Assembly (NCBI RefSeq): GCF_000002985.6
Contig: NC_003282.8
Span: forward strand, 16,120,001-16,184,000
Source of the DNA: Caenorhabditis elegans
Taxonomy: Eukaryota > Nematoda > Chromadorea > Rhabditida > Rhabditidae
Reading direction: 5' to 3'
Length of the DNA: 64,000 nucleotides
The translations under genes were made by a program, and so were the position numbers. The notes under the pieces were generated by a model that was not told the DNA's origin, searched no databases, and saw only the letters and a program-made list of their open reading frames with translations. Of this stretch, positions 25,501-38,220 are shown piece after piece (position 1 is the stretch's first letter; every line of letters starts with the position of its first letter).

Positions 25501-27142
25501 TTTTGAGATAAGGTACAATTTAGAATAAACCATTTGTGTCACGTCTGATTATACCGAATAAAACTTTGAAGTAAACTGTTATTCTTGAAACAGTAAATGT
25601 TTTCGAAATTCTTTGATTTTTCTCGAATTTTCTAGAATCTAGAATTTAAAAAAAAATAAATGAAAAATATAAAACTGCCTCTGTAAATGGATATGAGTGA
25701 AATAGTGTAACTTATTGAATTCTTGAAACATAAAATACATTTTTTGAGGCTTATTGAAAGAATTTCAAATTTTTTCCGATTTTTCTGTGTTTTTTGTGTT
25801 AAAAAACGTACTCATAATTTATTGAAAACATGCTTTCTGGAATATTGTATTTTTTTCCACAAAAAAATCAGATTACCTTCAAAAACCCTGAAAGTCAATC
25901 CAACCGGAGTAATGTCACTTTCCTTCTCCAAATTCTCCGAAACAGACACAAATTCTGCTCCAATTCTTCTTGGACACTGTATCACGGATTCAGGGAATAC
26001 CGTACCCAACCATGCACTGCCACGTATTTCATTCCTTTTACAGTCGTAATATCTACAGTACAACTGTTTTTTGATGGAATGTTGGGTTATGAGAGTAATT
26101 GAAATATGATCTGGGTATACATATGCAGCAAGTATTGATATTTCCGTGTTGTTGTGGAGATTCTGGAAAATTTAGAAATTTAATTGAAACCTTACTGTTG
26201 AAAAAATGCTGAACACATTTTCAATTTTGTTTTGCACGAAAAAATTTCTGTTTCAAAATCTTGATAACAAAAATTAGAGTTTTGAAATTTCAATGTGAAA
26301 GATATTCTTGTAGAAATTTCAAATTCTAGTTTTCTGAGGTAACTTCTAACTATAAGAGATCTTCTTGAAAAGATTCTACAACTTCAACAAGTCTGCTTTA
26401 AATCTGTGCATTCTGGGATATTTCATTTCATGTTGAGTTTTTGTACAGAAGACAAATTGTATTTTAACGGATGATTTTTGCTAAAATATCAAAATTTTTC
26501 AGATAGAAAATATTTCACACAGAACTCAAAAACTATGTTGAAACGTTGTTCACAATTACTCTTCCAATGGTGTGTGTTTCAAAATGGAAAAGTATTATCA
26601 AACAACATTGACTGTTTCACATATTTTCTGAAATAATGTACATTGGCCATAAATTCAATACCATTATAAATGACATTTTTAATTTTTTTCTCAAAATTTC
26701 ATTATTTCAAGAAACATACATTTTTTTGAACTAAATTTCATTACTGGCTATCATTCGAATGACAGTATAAAAAACACACACAAACCTCAACGGGTAAGTA
26801 AAATTTGATCCAAAGCCATTTTGAGAATCGATTTAAATAGGATGTATCTGTTGATTGGGTGTTCACGAAATTCCATGGCTGGATGTGACATTGATATGTA
26901 GAATTTAAAATAGTTACGTCTGAGTTGTCTGGAAAAATTGATGTTTTGATAATTAAAAAAATTGAAAAAACAATTTCGGTTTCAAATATTTTAGAAAGTT
27001 CAATTTTTCTCTAGTGATTTATTTAACCGTCGTTCATTATATTAAAAACTGTTCACTAACCGATTTCCTCAACAAAAATGAAATAACTAGCAAGTGCAAA
27101 TACCACGAGTAAGAAAAATATAAATTGAGTGTGAAAATGCAT
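22544..27142 (-). CDS. Glycosyltransferase family 92 (DUF23) type II membrane protein
   Basis: Nine exons, in transcription order: 27142-27061, 26928-26786, 26162-25877, 25332-25235, 24856-24783, 24736-24658, 23853-23566, 23524-23439, 22796-22544. All junctions are GT-AG and in phase; predicted length 462 aa. Residues about 7-24 (FIFFLLVVFALASYFIF) form an N-terminal signal anchor, giving a Golgi-lumenal enzyme topology. GT92 hallmarks in order: ILAAYVYPDHISITLIT, QLYCRYYDCKRNE, VFPESVIQCPRRIGAEFVSV, VCVAPMYGNEPSWLP, FYFYVGEIRDYDQ, DCHLRSAYHSKWTAFIDLDE with the DxD-like DLD at about 271-273, and a C-terminal GSDWNKMP region. Nematode members of this expanded family add galactose to core fucose on N-glycans; the exact acceptor of this one is unknown. 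Introns contain piRNA cores, chiefly antisense to the gene. I do not recognise the specific locus name. Confidence 0.88.
22894..22973. repeat. Hairpin repeat, CCGACATCT family, in GT92 intron 8
   Basis: GTCGCGGCCGACATCTGCCG opens and TAAATGTCGGGTGC..TGCGAC closes an imperfect stem of about 20 bp with a loop around ATATAGCAGTGAGCTG. Confidence 0.7.
23870..23960. repeat. Tandem CCGACACCT hairpin repeats in GT92 intron 6
   Basis: AGCAGCCGACACCTAGCCGG is followed by CCCCGTAGCTGTCGGTTGCT, then a second head ATCAGCCGACACCTGACGGG. This is a one-and-a-half copy arrangement of the same hairpin family, immediately next to exon 7. Confidence 0.6.
25429..25488. repeat. Hairpin repeat, CCGACATCT family, in GT92 intron 3
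   Basis: AGTGCCCGACATCTCCCGAG pairs with CCGGAAGATGTCGGATGCT, with TTGCAGCAGATTTAATGAAA between. It is the cleanest stem of the family in this window. Confidence 0.75.
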
Positions 27143-30100
27143 AGATCTTGAATGAAATGGCTATTGAAATTGGGTTGAAAAGGGGGATTATCTGGTATCT
27201 TCATCTTTTGTCGCTTCTAGGGTACATAGACACAGAAGACACACATCAGGGTCTTCATTCAGGAATTTTCTTCTTTAAAATTTTTGTTATTTGGCACGTT
27301 TGCTAGAGATGTGAATGTGTCGATTTAAAAATGTATTAAACTTTTTGTATGAAACTGTAAAAAAAATAAGATAATGTTTTAAACTCACATTTGCAACAAA
27401 AAAAACCGCATAGCTTCGAAAGGTTGCATTGACCAATCAAATTTCTTGATTTTTATTAGTTTTCCGTTTCTTTTTCGAAATTTTTGGAGCTGTGCGACTC
27501 TAAAACAGTAGTTCAATAGCTTTCGAAATTTCAAAATTTATTAAAAATTAAAATATTTGAATCTATTAGTTTAGCCATAGTTGTAGTAATTTAAATTGCT
27601 GGCCTTGTTTTTATCACAATTGTTTGAAAACGAATTTTTCACAAATTTATGAGTGCAAACATTTTTGTCTAATTTACAATAAAAATATTTTCTTTTTTCT
27701 AAAACCTGGTTCACTTTCACCGATAAAATCTAATGGCCGCCCGTGAAGAAATCTGATGTTTGAACCTGAGGCATTGGAATGGACCAATGAAATACATATT
27801 TTTCTCCAATACTTTAAATCATATGTGAAACATTACATTTTTCTGAAAATGAAAACCTGTAGATCAGTGTTCAGACGTTCTCGCTGACTGTAATTATGGA
27901 AAACGATCAGAATAAATTAAAATTTAACACTCTCATAGACTAGATGAAGCAGTTTTTACAATAAAAAATATCGGAAAATAATATAAAATTTGCTAGAACT
28001 GACAAACCCTGAAAAATTCGAAAAAAAACATTCTTCTGCAACGGTATTTTGAGAAATTAATTGAATTTTCATTGCTGGCAGAAGTAATACGCTTTTACAA
28101 TAAAGTTGTTTTTATAACTCACTGCCTTACAAAAACCTTCACAATCATATAAATTTATCAATATTTAAAAGTGGCAAACCGGGAACAAGTGAAATCAGTG
28201 AAACAGTTTTTTAGCAAAACTAAAAAAAATTATTTGGACTGCTGTGAGAATTTCAAACAGGTCTTCAATATATATGTGCAGTCAGTTTGTTTGGGCTTTC
28301 AGTTTTTTTTCTAAAAACTGGATCTAATCAAAAATGTTTGTTGTAAGGTTGACTATCAGAAACTGATGAAACAGTAGTTTATGGTTTTTTGAAAATTTTT
28401 TTGATTAGACTCATTTTTGAGTTTTTTTGAACAATGCAACTGTAAAATAAATCTTCCACGTTTCTCAAGATAAGAAAATGCTAAAATTAATGGTTCACAA
28501 GGTTACGGACAACGGATAATGTTGAAAACTCTGCTAGCCGAGTATTCTTTGTAATTTTCTAAATTTAACCTATTCTAATGCTTCGGAAAATGTTTTTAAC
28601 AAACAAATGAACATTTTTGGGTTCAAATATTTATTTTTTCTAAAACCTGATTCACTTTCACCGATACAATCTGAAGACAGTCCGTTTGGGCACCTAGCTT
28701 TTCATTTTTCCGTTCATTACAGGGTACATACATACATACATCAGAAAATCAGTGAACACCTTCAATTTTTGAATAATAACAAATTTTATACTGAAATTTA
28801 TGAAAATCGTGAAACATTAGTTCATTTTTTCATGAAAACTCTTAATTTTGGAAAAATCTTGAGATCAATTTAAAATAAAACACTTTTCCATATAAAAAAA
28901 CTCGTTATTCTCAAGATTTTTAATTTTTACCAGATATAATCAGACGTCTTTCAAATTTTTATAGCTTTCCGATTTCCATGTCTGGGGCTGAGAACACACA
29001 CCACAGGGGGCAAATCGAGTGAGTTTTCGAAGCAATTGAGTTGTTTCGAAGCAATTGAGTTGTTTCCTGTTAGCTAATGACGTAAATCTGAAACAGCAGA
29101 TTATTAAAAAATTTTGGTTTTTTTTATGGGCACTCAAAATGACCATTCTTTATTCCACAAATTTGAAACATATTTTTGTTTTCCATTATGTATTTGAAAC
29201 TAGCGATGTTCACTGATTTTCTGATGTATGTATGTATGTACCCTGTAATGAACGGAAAAATGGAAAGCTAGGCGCCCAAACGGACAGTCTTCAGATTGTA
29301 TCGGTGAAAGTGAATCAGGTTTCGGAAAACAATTTTTATTGTAAATTGGGCAAAAAAATATTTGAACCCAAAAATGTTCATTTGAAATTCTCACAGCAGT
29401 CCAAAAAATTTTTTTTTAGTTTTGCTAAAAAACTGTTTCACTGATTTCACTTGTATCCGGTTTGCCACTTTTAAATATTAATAAATTTATATGATTGTGA
29501 AGGTTTTTGTAAGGCAGTGAGTTATAAAAACAACTTTATTGTAAAAGCGTATTACTTCTGCCAGCAATGAAAATTCAATTAATTTCTCAAAATACCGTTG
29601 CAGAAGAATGTTTTTTTTTCGAATTTTTCAGGTTTTGTCAGTTCTAGCAAATTTTATATTATTTTCCGATATCTTTTATTGTAAAAACTGCTTCATCTAG
29701 TCTATGAGAGTGTTGAATTTTAATTTATTCTGATCGTTTTCCATAATTACAGTCAGCGAGAACGTCTGAACACTGATCTACAGGTTTTCATTTTCAGAAA
29801 AATTTAATGTTTCACATATGATTTAAAGTATTTTCTGGTTTCAAAAACTTATTTTGAATATATTTTTCTAAATGTTTTGGACAGTTGGACAGTTTTTTTT
29901 TGACATTTGGAATCGATTGACATTAACAAATTTTCATTGAAAGTGTAAGAACGAGCAGAAACTCGAAATTTTATACACTGTATATTTTATGAAAATTGAT
30001 TACAAAAAAGAAAATTGAATGAAAAATGCGTGACGTTTCAAATAAAATTAGTGAAACAGTGTTTTCTTTAAATCGTTTGGTAAAAATGAGTGGCTTTGCA

Positions 30101-33100
30101 CACAGTCTTTCATTTTTGGTAAAAAGTGACGTCACAGACTACTAACTACAAAAACAATAAATCAGGTGTAACCGACTATTTTAAATGTGTGATAAATTTC
30201 TCTATTTTGATATGATCATAACATTTTCAGTTCTACTTTGTAAATATCTTGAGAAAATAGCTCCGGTTTCAAAAAAAGTCATTAATTTTACAATTTCCAT
30301 CTTAGTGGTTTGCTAGTGGTGATAAATGTTGTTGAAAATCCAATTCCGCATATTTTTCAAGTGACTAAAATTCCTTTTTCAAAAGAAATATGTTTTTTAG
30401 ACTCATTCCCGGACATTTAATTAATAAAAGTCTTTTATTACTCCATATTTTAAAACATACGTGAAACATTATTTTTTTTTTCAAAAAAAAAAAAACATGG
30501 ACTGCAGTATTACAAACTTGTCAAAATTAGCTTTTAGGCTGATTTTCAGGTTTGAAAACTAAAAATTAAATGAATTCTGGATATTATATTGAATTTTAAT
30601 TGTATCTTTGAAATATCAAAAATGGCTAACTCAACGAGGTTACTTTTGTTAGCAACAGAATTGAAAATTGGCGAAAATTACGAATTATATGATACAATTG
30701 TTTAGCGGCCACGATTAGATCAATATTAGCTCGAAAAAAATTAGAAAACATTTGAAAACTTTGTAAAAAAGAGTATTATGAAATTTTATTTTCGGAAAGT
30801 CAAAAAAATATCGGTCACTAAACGAGGTTTTCTAAGCATCAGATTTGAAAATTGCACACAATTATCAAACAGATGAAACAATTTGTTTATTTTCACGATT
30901 CACAAGATCAATAGGTGTTTTAAAAAATCTGAAAAGATTTGGAAACTTTTATAAAAAATTTTTCAAACGACTATTACTCGAATTTTACTGAAAATTGAAA
31001 TACAGTTTCACGAAATTTTCAAAATAAAACGTTTTCTGAATCTTTTCATCGCGAATTAGGCACTATGGGGTCAATAAATCATACGAAAAAATTTCTGAAT
31101 TTTGAAAAATAATAATTAAGCAATATTAATACAAATATGAAACATAATATTTAAAAAAAACTGAAGATCTTTAAATTCCAATTTCTGGGAAAAATATCCA
31201 GTTTCAAGTGTTTCTGGATTTTGTATGGACCAGGGAAATCATGAAACAAATCAATATGTACAATTGCTTTCAGAAAATTCAAAAAGAAGGTTTAAGGTGT
31301 TCAAACATTTAATTAATATTGAATAGATAAATAGCAAAAAAATAAAAAAAACTGGGAACAATTACCAACTCGATGAAACAGTTGTTGTGATAAAATTTTT
31401 GAAAATTATGAGAAAATATCAAATTTTAACACGGTAAATTGAAAAACGACCAAAACAGACAAAAATAATTCTTAACAAATGAAGTGTTTCTTTTCATATA
31501 ATTTAGAATTCTTCCAGGCAATGTTTTGAAAAGTGAAAATAGGAAAGTTGTAGTGAAAAAAATTCTAGAAGAATGCCTATTGTGGCAAAAGTGGTTTCCA
31601 TCTGAAAAAAGATAATTACCTACAAATAAAAGTTCAATTCGGTTTACAGTGATCGCTGTAGTGAAAGTCATAACAATATGCCCATTACTCGGAAACATTT
31701 TCAGAAACTAGTGAAACATTAATAGTTTTTTTCACAGAGTTGAATGCAAATTAATCTTAAATTTTGAAAAAAAAACAAACTCAAACTCGGTAAATAATAA
31801 ACCTGTTTCGTTTTGTGAGTGTTTCAAGATTTTTGCCTAGACTTCTGGACTTTATGGCTGGCGCAGGGTACATACAAAAATGCATCTGACTAGAAAAAAG
31901 TATTGTTTGATTTCACAGTTTTTTGAGTTGAAAAAAGTTATCTGATATTGAAATCAAATTGGTTTTTTAAAATTCATTTCAATATACATGTTTTAATGTT
32001 TCGAAAGCATTTTTTATTGAAGTTTGAAATTTGGTTTGGTCGTCAGAACAATTCTAAAAAGTTATTGAAATTGTATTTCTAGTGAGTAAATTTTTGAAAT
32101 TTCTTTATTATAAACGTTTTTTTTCCATTTTTCTACCTTTTTCGAATAGACAATTTTTGTAAATAAAAACGGCTGCTCCAGTTTTTCCACACAACAAAGG
32201 ACATTTTTATAATTCATTTCAGTTCTACAACATAATACCACGTTATAACATTTTTTTGCTGTTTGTAAACCTTGATATTACAAGAAAAAATTACATTCAT
32301 TCACTAGAAAATTCAAGAATGTTATGAAATTGATATTTTTCACAAAGTTGCCATGTTTCTCCACTTTCATAAAGTTTGGATTTTTATATAGTTAGTTTTA
32401 GTGTGACTTCTTCATTTGTTGTCGCATCAAAAATTTGAAAGCAAATATGAAAGGATTGTCAAGAATGTATTATGAAAATAAACCATTTTTTGCAAGTTTT
32501 AAAGTATTTGTGAAAATGGAAAAATTTTGTTTTCAAGATTCCTTTTTTTTTTAATTTTTAAATTACATTTTTTAACTTATAAAATTTCTTCCTAATGCCA
32601 ATTTAAAACTAAACCATGAAAAATTTAGAATCCCATCAAAAAATACATTAGTTCCCTTGCCAAGTTTTAACTTTTCACATCAATTTTTTTACAGTGATTT
32701 TTCTCGCAGATTTATAAATCTCCGAGAAAAATTCCCAAAGTGACAGTAACGAAAATACTTTAATTCTGAATTTTAAAGAATCGTGAAACATTAATTTAGT
32801 TTTCTATGAAAATTATTGCAATTCACAAACTTAGCTTTTGATTTTCAAAGAAATTGATCTCAATATTAATTTTAAAAAATTTTTCCTACAAAAACCGGGA
32901 TTTCTCGTAAATTTTACAAGATATAATCAGGTGCTTCTCAATTTTTGCGGAGACCTTTCGATTTTAAAGACTAGCGCCAGCAACATACAAACATGCATCA
33001 AATGAGTTTTTTCAAAAAGAAAATTGGTGTTCTGATGTTCAGGGGTACATGCCTGCCTAGGGACCTGCCTACCAACTATTTTTCGTAAACTCAAGTTACT

Positions 33101-33226
33101 AAGCGCCCGAAATGTTATGATTTTTGCAACTTGTTGCTATACCTGCAGGACGGCAAGCATGTTAGTGAAACTCCTATAAAAACATCGTGAGAAACAATTA
33201 AAAAATGAAAACACCTCGGATAAATA
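27143..33226. ncRNA. 21U-RNA loci block: six exact cores
   Basis: Minus cores span 28199-28206, 28367-28374, 29089-29096, 30052-30059 and 31374-31381; one plus core starts at 29433. The 28199 (-) and 29433 (+) cores are mirror copies in the inverted duplication. Variants CTGTTTCG (31803, +) and several TGAAACAA (-) forms are also present. No exon was found. Fragments resembling TTCTAAAACCTG.TTCACTTTC (27695, 28629) and CAGGGTACATACA (28720, 31866) recur, so this block is built of related diverged pieces. Confidence 0.82.
27809..29831. repeat. Two-kilobase inverted duplication carrying paired piRNA promoters
   Basis: Outer arms 27809-28255 and 29384-29831 are reverse complements at high identity (for example CAGTGTTCAGACGTTCTCGC at 27865 against its complement near 29760-29775). 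Inner arms 28605-28757 and 29208-29384 continue the symmetry. About 325-345 bp (28256-28604) are present only on the left, so one arm gained or lost that piece. The outer arms carry a piRNA core pair at 28199 (-) and 29433 (+), both pointing outward from the centre of symmetry. Confidence 0.85.
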
Positions 33227-33346
33227 TCATTAACTATATATAAAAAAATACAGTTCGTCTGTCCGGAGTTTGTAGTCTATGTAGTCTTTGTAGTCTGTGA
33301 CGTCACGCCCAAATTTCAGTGAGAATAGTGGGCGTGGCACCCTTCG

Positions 33347-33470
33347 TGGTGAGACCCATCGTGGTGAGACCCTTCGTGGTGAGACCCTTCGTGGTGAGAC
33401 CCATCGTGGTGAGACCCTTAGTGGTGAGACACATCGTGGTGAGACCCTTCGTGGTGAGACCCAAAATGTT
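33347..33470. repeat. 15-bp minisatellite, inverted copy (TCGTGGTGAGACCC)
   Basis: About eight units of the complement of the Helitron A minisatellite, with scattered substitutions (CTTAGTGG, GAGACACATC). Confidence 0.88.
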
Positions 33471-34150
33471 GGCGGGAAATTCAAATTTTAAGTGAAAAAA
33501 ATTTTGGCGGGAAATTCAAATTTTAAGTGAAAAAAATTTTGGCGGGAAATTCAAATTTTCAGTGAAAAAAATTTTGGCGGGAAATTCAAATTTTCAGTGA
33601 AAAAAATTTTGGCGGGAAATTCAAATTTTCAGTGAAAAAAATTTTGGCGGGAAATTCAAATTTTCAGTGAAAAAAAATTTTGGCGGGTAATTCAAATTTT
33701 CAGTGAAAAAATTTTAGCGGGAAATTCAAATTTTCATCAGTGAAAAAAAATTTTGGCGGGAAATTCAAATTTTCAGTGAAAAAAATTTTGGCGGGAAATT
33801 CAAATTTTCAGTGAAAAAATTTTGGCGGGAAATTCAAATTTTCAGTGAAAAAATTTTAGCGGGAAATTCAAATTTTCAGTGAAAAAAAAATTTGGCGGGA
33901 AATTCAAATTTTCAGTGAAAAACATTTTGGCGGGAAATTCAAACTTTCTGAGAAAAAAAAATTTGGCGGGAAATTCAAATTTTCAGTGAAAAAAATTTTG
34001 GCGGGAACTTCAAAATTTATGAGAAAAGAAATTTTGGCGGGAATTCAAATTTCCAAGAAAAATTTTGGCGGGAAATTCAAATTTTCTGAGAAAAAGATTT
34101 TGACGGGAAATTCAAATTTTCTGAGGAAAACATTTGGCGGGAAATTCAAA
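33471..34150. repeat. ~35-bp satellite TTGGCGGGAAATTCAAATTT
   Basis: About eighteen tandem units of TTTTGGCGGGAAATTC, then AAATTTTCAGTGAAAAAA, length varying by a few A residues. The same motif in the other orientation makes up the sub-repeats of the Helitron A satellite. Confidence 0.9.
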
Positions 34151-34782
34151 TTTTGGTTCTGGAATCAATTTTTTGTTTCAGCACCTTCTGGAAGTTTCAA
34201 GAAAATTCTAGAATGTTCTAGATTCATCTGGAAAATTCAAAAAAGTTCTGAAATGCTCTACAACCTCCTATAACTGTAGGAGTTTTTATTTGTTTCGTTA
34301 CATCTATATTCAAAGAACTTACTATTAGTAGTTAATTATTCAGACTTCTCCAGTTAAGGAAAGTTATTAACTTATTGAAAAAACTGTAACTCTGTGGAAT
34401 TTTTTCGAGGGAGGGGGACAGCTCGCCACGCCAACAGTGAGAAAAATAGTGTGGTGCGCGGACCTCGAATGATGTCGGCGGCTGATATTGCCTGGGGTAC
34501 CGCTTTTTTCCTTTTCCCCGTGAGTGAACGAGAAAAGGCGGGGACTATTTTGGCGTACACGCAACGCAGTTTTATAATTTTGAGTGTAGAAAAATCAGAA
34601 CATTCTAACTGTCTCTTTGAATTTTCTGAATCGAATACCATGGAAGAAGAAAATGCGATTTAATCGATGAAGTTTCAACTTTTTTAATGATACATTTTTG
34701 AATGATTAAAAGGACATCTATTTGTTATACATTTTAAACTCCGCCAGTCGTTGGCCGCGCTGGAGGCGCGGTCATCGGCTGG

Positions 34783-37700
34783 TAATAGTAATATTTTTTT
34801 TTAAATAAATTGTTCCACAGGATCAAACATCTTATCTTCCTCGGCAAAGTTTCTAAACGGGTTTTAATTTTTTTAAATTTAGCTTGATTAAGATTGCTAC
34901 GGGTTTAACGAAATACACATTTTCTCTCAAAATTTGAAAATATTGTGAAACGTTAATTTTTTTTCATATTTTTCTTCACAAGTCATATCAGAAATTTTAG
35001 TTGATTGGAGCTTAATTACACATTTTTCATTTCGAAAACCTGTTTTTCTGGAATATTTACAATTAGGTGCAACGGTTTTCATCATTGAAAACTTCATATG
35101 AAAACTTGGAAAAGTTCAACAAATTTCAAAATCATCAGATTAAACATTCTGGAAAATTTGAGATTGAAATGAAAAATCAAAAAAAAATAAAAAAATCTCA
35201 AAACTTTGAAAAACTGTTTCAACTTTTTCATATTTTTAGAAATATTTATTCCTAATCAATGTAATCCATTCATAATGCATATTTTGGCTCATTCAATATA
35301 ATTTGTACCTGCTTTTCTTTTGAAAACTTGTTTTGTTGAAACTTTTTTTGTAAGATTTTATTCGGAACCTGTGATTAGAACTGCAACATGGTACATTCAA
35401 AGACGCATCAGATTTGCAAAAAGTGTGTCCTTAATTTACAGATTTTTGTTGTGAAAACTTAATCTGAAAACTAAGTTTTTTATACAAAAAATCGTGAAAA
35501 AATCAATTGTCAAGCGATTCGAAGGAAATTTACAATTTTGTTTGAAAATACAAACACCATTGAATTTTTCCATGAATCAAAAATTGAAAAAAAAAACGCT
35601 CACATTTATCAACATCATGAAACAGTTTTTTTTGAAGATTTCTGAAAAATGTCAGTTATTGTTAGAAAATGTTTTTTAAAAAACATATTGTTACTAACAC
35701 CTATCCATATGCCTATAAGACATGAAAAAAATCGTATATCCGTATATTCGTATCCTGAAACATCGGAAAGTTTTATAGTACACAAAACCAGTTTTTGAAG
35801 CAGTAATATATTTTATGAAAATTGTTTTACGAAATCGAAAAAATATTGGAAAAACAATACGTGGCCTTTCAAAAAATATTAGTGGATCAGTAAATATTTT
35901 CTCACAAATTTTGGTGAAAAATCAATGGCTAATGGTTTTCACTTAGTTTTTCCTTCCTTGAGTGTGACGTCAAAAACTACAAACTACAAAAATAATAAAC
36001 CAGGTATAACCGATTATTTCAAATGTGTGACAAATTGCTCTGTTCCAACATGTTCATATAAATCGATACTAGTTTTACTTACAATAGTAGTAACCTTGTC
36101 AGTATTTAATTCTAATAGTTCTTCAAAAATGTATCCGTTTTCGAAAATGTTGTTTAAAAATTTACACTTCTGTGGTTTTCTTGTGGTGAGAAATGTTGTT
36201 AAAAATTGATTTCAGAGAGGTTATGAGAAAAAATGCCGTTTAAAAATTGTTTTGAATTTGGAAACGATTGATCGGAACAATATACGAGATGGGGTTTCCA
36301 AAAAAAATCTCCACAGAAAATTTGCCAGTTATGAATCATTAAAACATAATTTTTACTGCAGGTTTGAGTTTGAGCAGAGAATTTATTTTTTTAATGCAAT
36401 ACTGTCTATACGAATAATTCAAATACTCCGGTGATTTCAGTTTCAATTTTAAAACTTTTCCTAAAATTGGAAACGAAACGATTCTAAACTTAACTTCTAA
36501 AAACTATTATAACACTATGAAACAGTGATTTTTTTATGAATTGAAAAATGTCGAGCTTCAAAAATTTTATGTAAGAGTTTTAGAATTTTTGGGGTTTGCA
36601 GAATATGTTGAGGTTTCATTTTTTGGTTCTTATTTTCTCAAATTTTTAAAAACTATGAAAAATTGAGTAAAACGTTTTTTTGAATTTTTTTTTTTTGAAA
36701 AAGTACATTTTTATTTTCCAAAATTTTCAATTTGTTTGAGAGTACAAAATTTTCTTATCCGTGAGGGACGAGAATAAACATTATGTCGAAGTTCATCGAT
36801 TTTAACACATTTTCGAAACATGATTGAAAAATTTCTAAAATTAAAATAATGTTTCAAGTACAATTAGTATAACTTTTAGGTATATGCAGTATGTTTAGAC
36901 AAAAAGGGTAATGAAAATATTACAGGCTGTAGTTTTAGTATATGTAAAACTTGAGGTTTCAGAAAGGAAGTGAGTCACTGTAGGAATTTAATAATGGAAC
37001 TACGTAGGATTACTGTAGGTCAATAAAAATATTAAATTTTGGGATCTCAAAAGTTATTTAAAATTTTTGCCGCTTCACTTTGTTTTCATTTACTGTGATG
37101 ATCATCAAAAATTTGTTCACATCAAGAAAGTAATTTCCGAAAAACATTCCACCAAAAATTGATTGCTGATATTAAGTGTTATATTTTTTCACTGTTTCAT
37201 ACTGTTTACACACGAAAGTAATTTGAGTGAACTTTTTCAAAGCACCTAAATTTTTCAAGAAAATTGTTTTAAACTTAGGACGTTTTTGTTTTTATATTTT
37301 TCCCTTGCTTTTTTGTCAAATGCTTTGTTTCTTTGTAGTCATCGTGAGTAACCATTCTACTGGAAACTGTTCAAAATTTTTTTTGATTTATTTAATGCCG
37401 TTTTCCTATAAAACGTCAAGTTACAGAAATCATTTATAGAAATTCAAAATGTGATTAAAAACAAAGAAAACCTGTTGTCAAGCAAGAAAAACAATTGTTT
37501 AATAAAGTTAAAATAAATTTGGAGTTAAAAAAAAATCGAAATTCAAAAACAGTCCATGATTTTCAATATTGATAGTTCTCCAACTTCGGAAACCGTATCT
37601 GAAAAAGATTTGAGTTTGAGGAAAAATTCAATTTTTGATTTTCTTTTTTCGGTTTCAAAACTTTCATAAAACTGGCTCGGCAAAAAATACATTAATGTGA

Positions 37701-38220
37701 TTCATCCAGTTCTTCATAGCCATTCAAAATTACACCTTCGGTTTCGACAATTTCAAAGGAAAAAACACGAATTTTAAATTTATTGTTACCATACTGAATT
37801 ACTGAGTACTGAAAAACTAAACCGGGCCATAACCTGAAACAATTCTAGGTGATTCGCTGGAGTCCCGAGCACTTCTATGAATATCTGAAAAAATTACAGT
37901 TCCATAATTTTTTAAAAAGTAATCTTCAATTATTTCAGTTAATTAAAACACAGTTTGGACTGTAGATTAGTTATAATCTTCTGTAGGCGCAAAAATGCTC
38001 ATAAGGGCTACATTAATTTTTTTTTCAGTTTCCACCAAATTGAAATAATTTTTTTAAAGTTTCAAAAACACCAAAAATGCATCATGTTTCATAGTGTTTA
38101 CTAAATACCTTCACAATTTCTACTGATAATGATAAGCTATGAAAAGAACGGCTTAAAATGTTTTTATTGAATAATATGTAGTATTTAATGTTTATGTGAA
38201 TTATATTTATTAATGAAGCG
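34783..38220. ncRNA. 21U-RNA loci block: four exact cores
   Basis: Plus cores start at 35214 and 37192. Minus cores span 35618-35625 and 36518-36525. The 36518 locus has a diverged relative at about 45505, where the core reads TAAAACAG. The stretch 35940-36210 is a diverged copy of 30110-30330. Nothing else recognisable. Confidence 0.8.

Larger units (their letters stand above)
22808..26619. ncRNA. 21U-RNA cores within the GT92 gene introns
   Basis: Plus cores (antisense to the gene) start at 22808 and 23043 in the last intron, and at 26248 and 26612 in the second intron. Minus cores (sense) lie at 24144-24151 in intron 6 and 25586-25593 in intron 3. A further exact core at 23613-23620 (+) lies inside coding exon 7 and may be coincidental. 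The 22808 core is only 12 bp from the exon 9 acceptor, so its RNA would run through the last intron away from exon 9. Confidence 0.75.
33227..34782 (+). mobile_element. Non-autonomous Helitron B
   Basis: It starts TCATTAACTATATA after an A (33227) and ends with a hairpin (CCGCGC TGGA GGCGCGG, about 34755) and CTGG at 34779-34782, followed by T. It is an inverted relative of Helitron A: same 5' tract (TTTGTAGTCTATGTAGTC, TGACGTCA), same 3' half-MITE (about 34420-34595) and same terminal hairpin. Between them the satellite differs: here mainly TTGGCGGGAAATTCAAATTT units rather than 322-bp units. No Rep/helicase coding. Confidence 0.8.

Noticed and set aside
33471-34150. Regularly spaced repeats resembling a CRISPR array
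   Set aside because: Units are contiguous with no unique spacers, and the DNA is nematode; this is satellite DNA in a Helitron.
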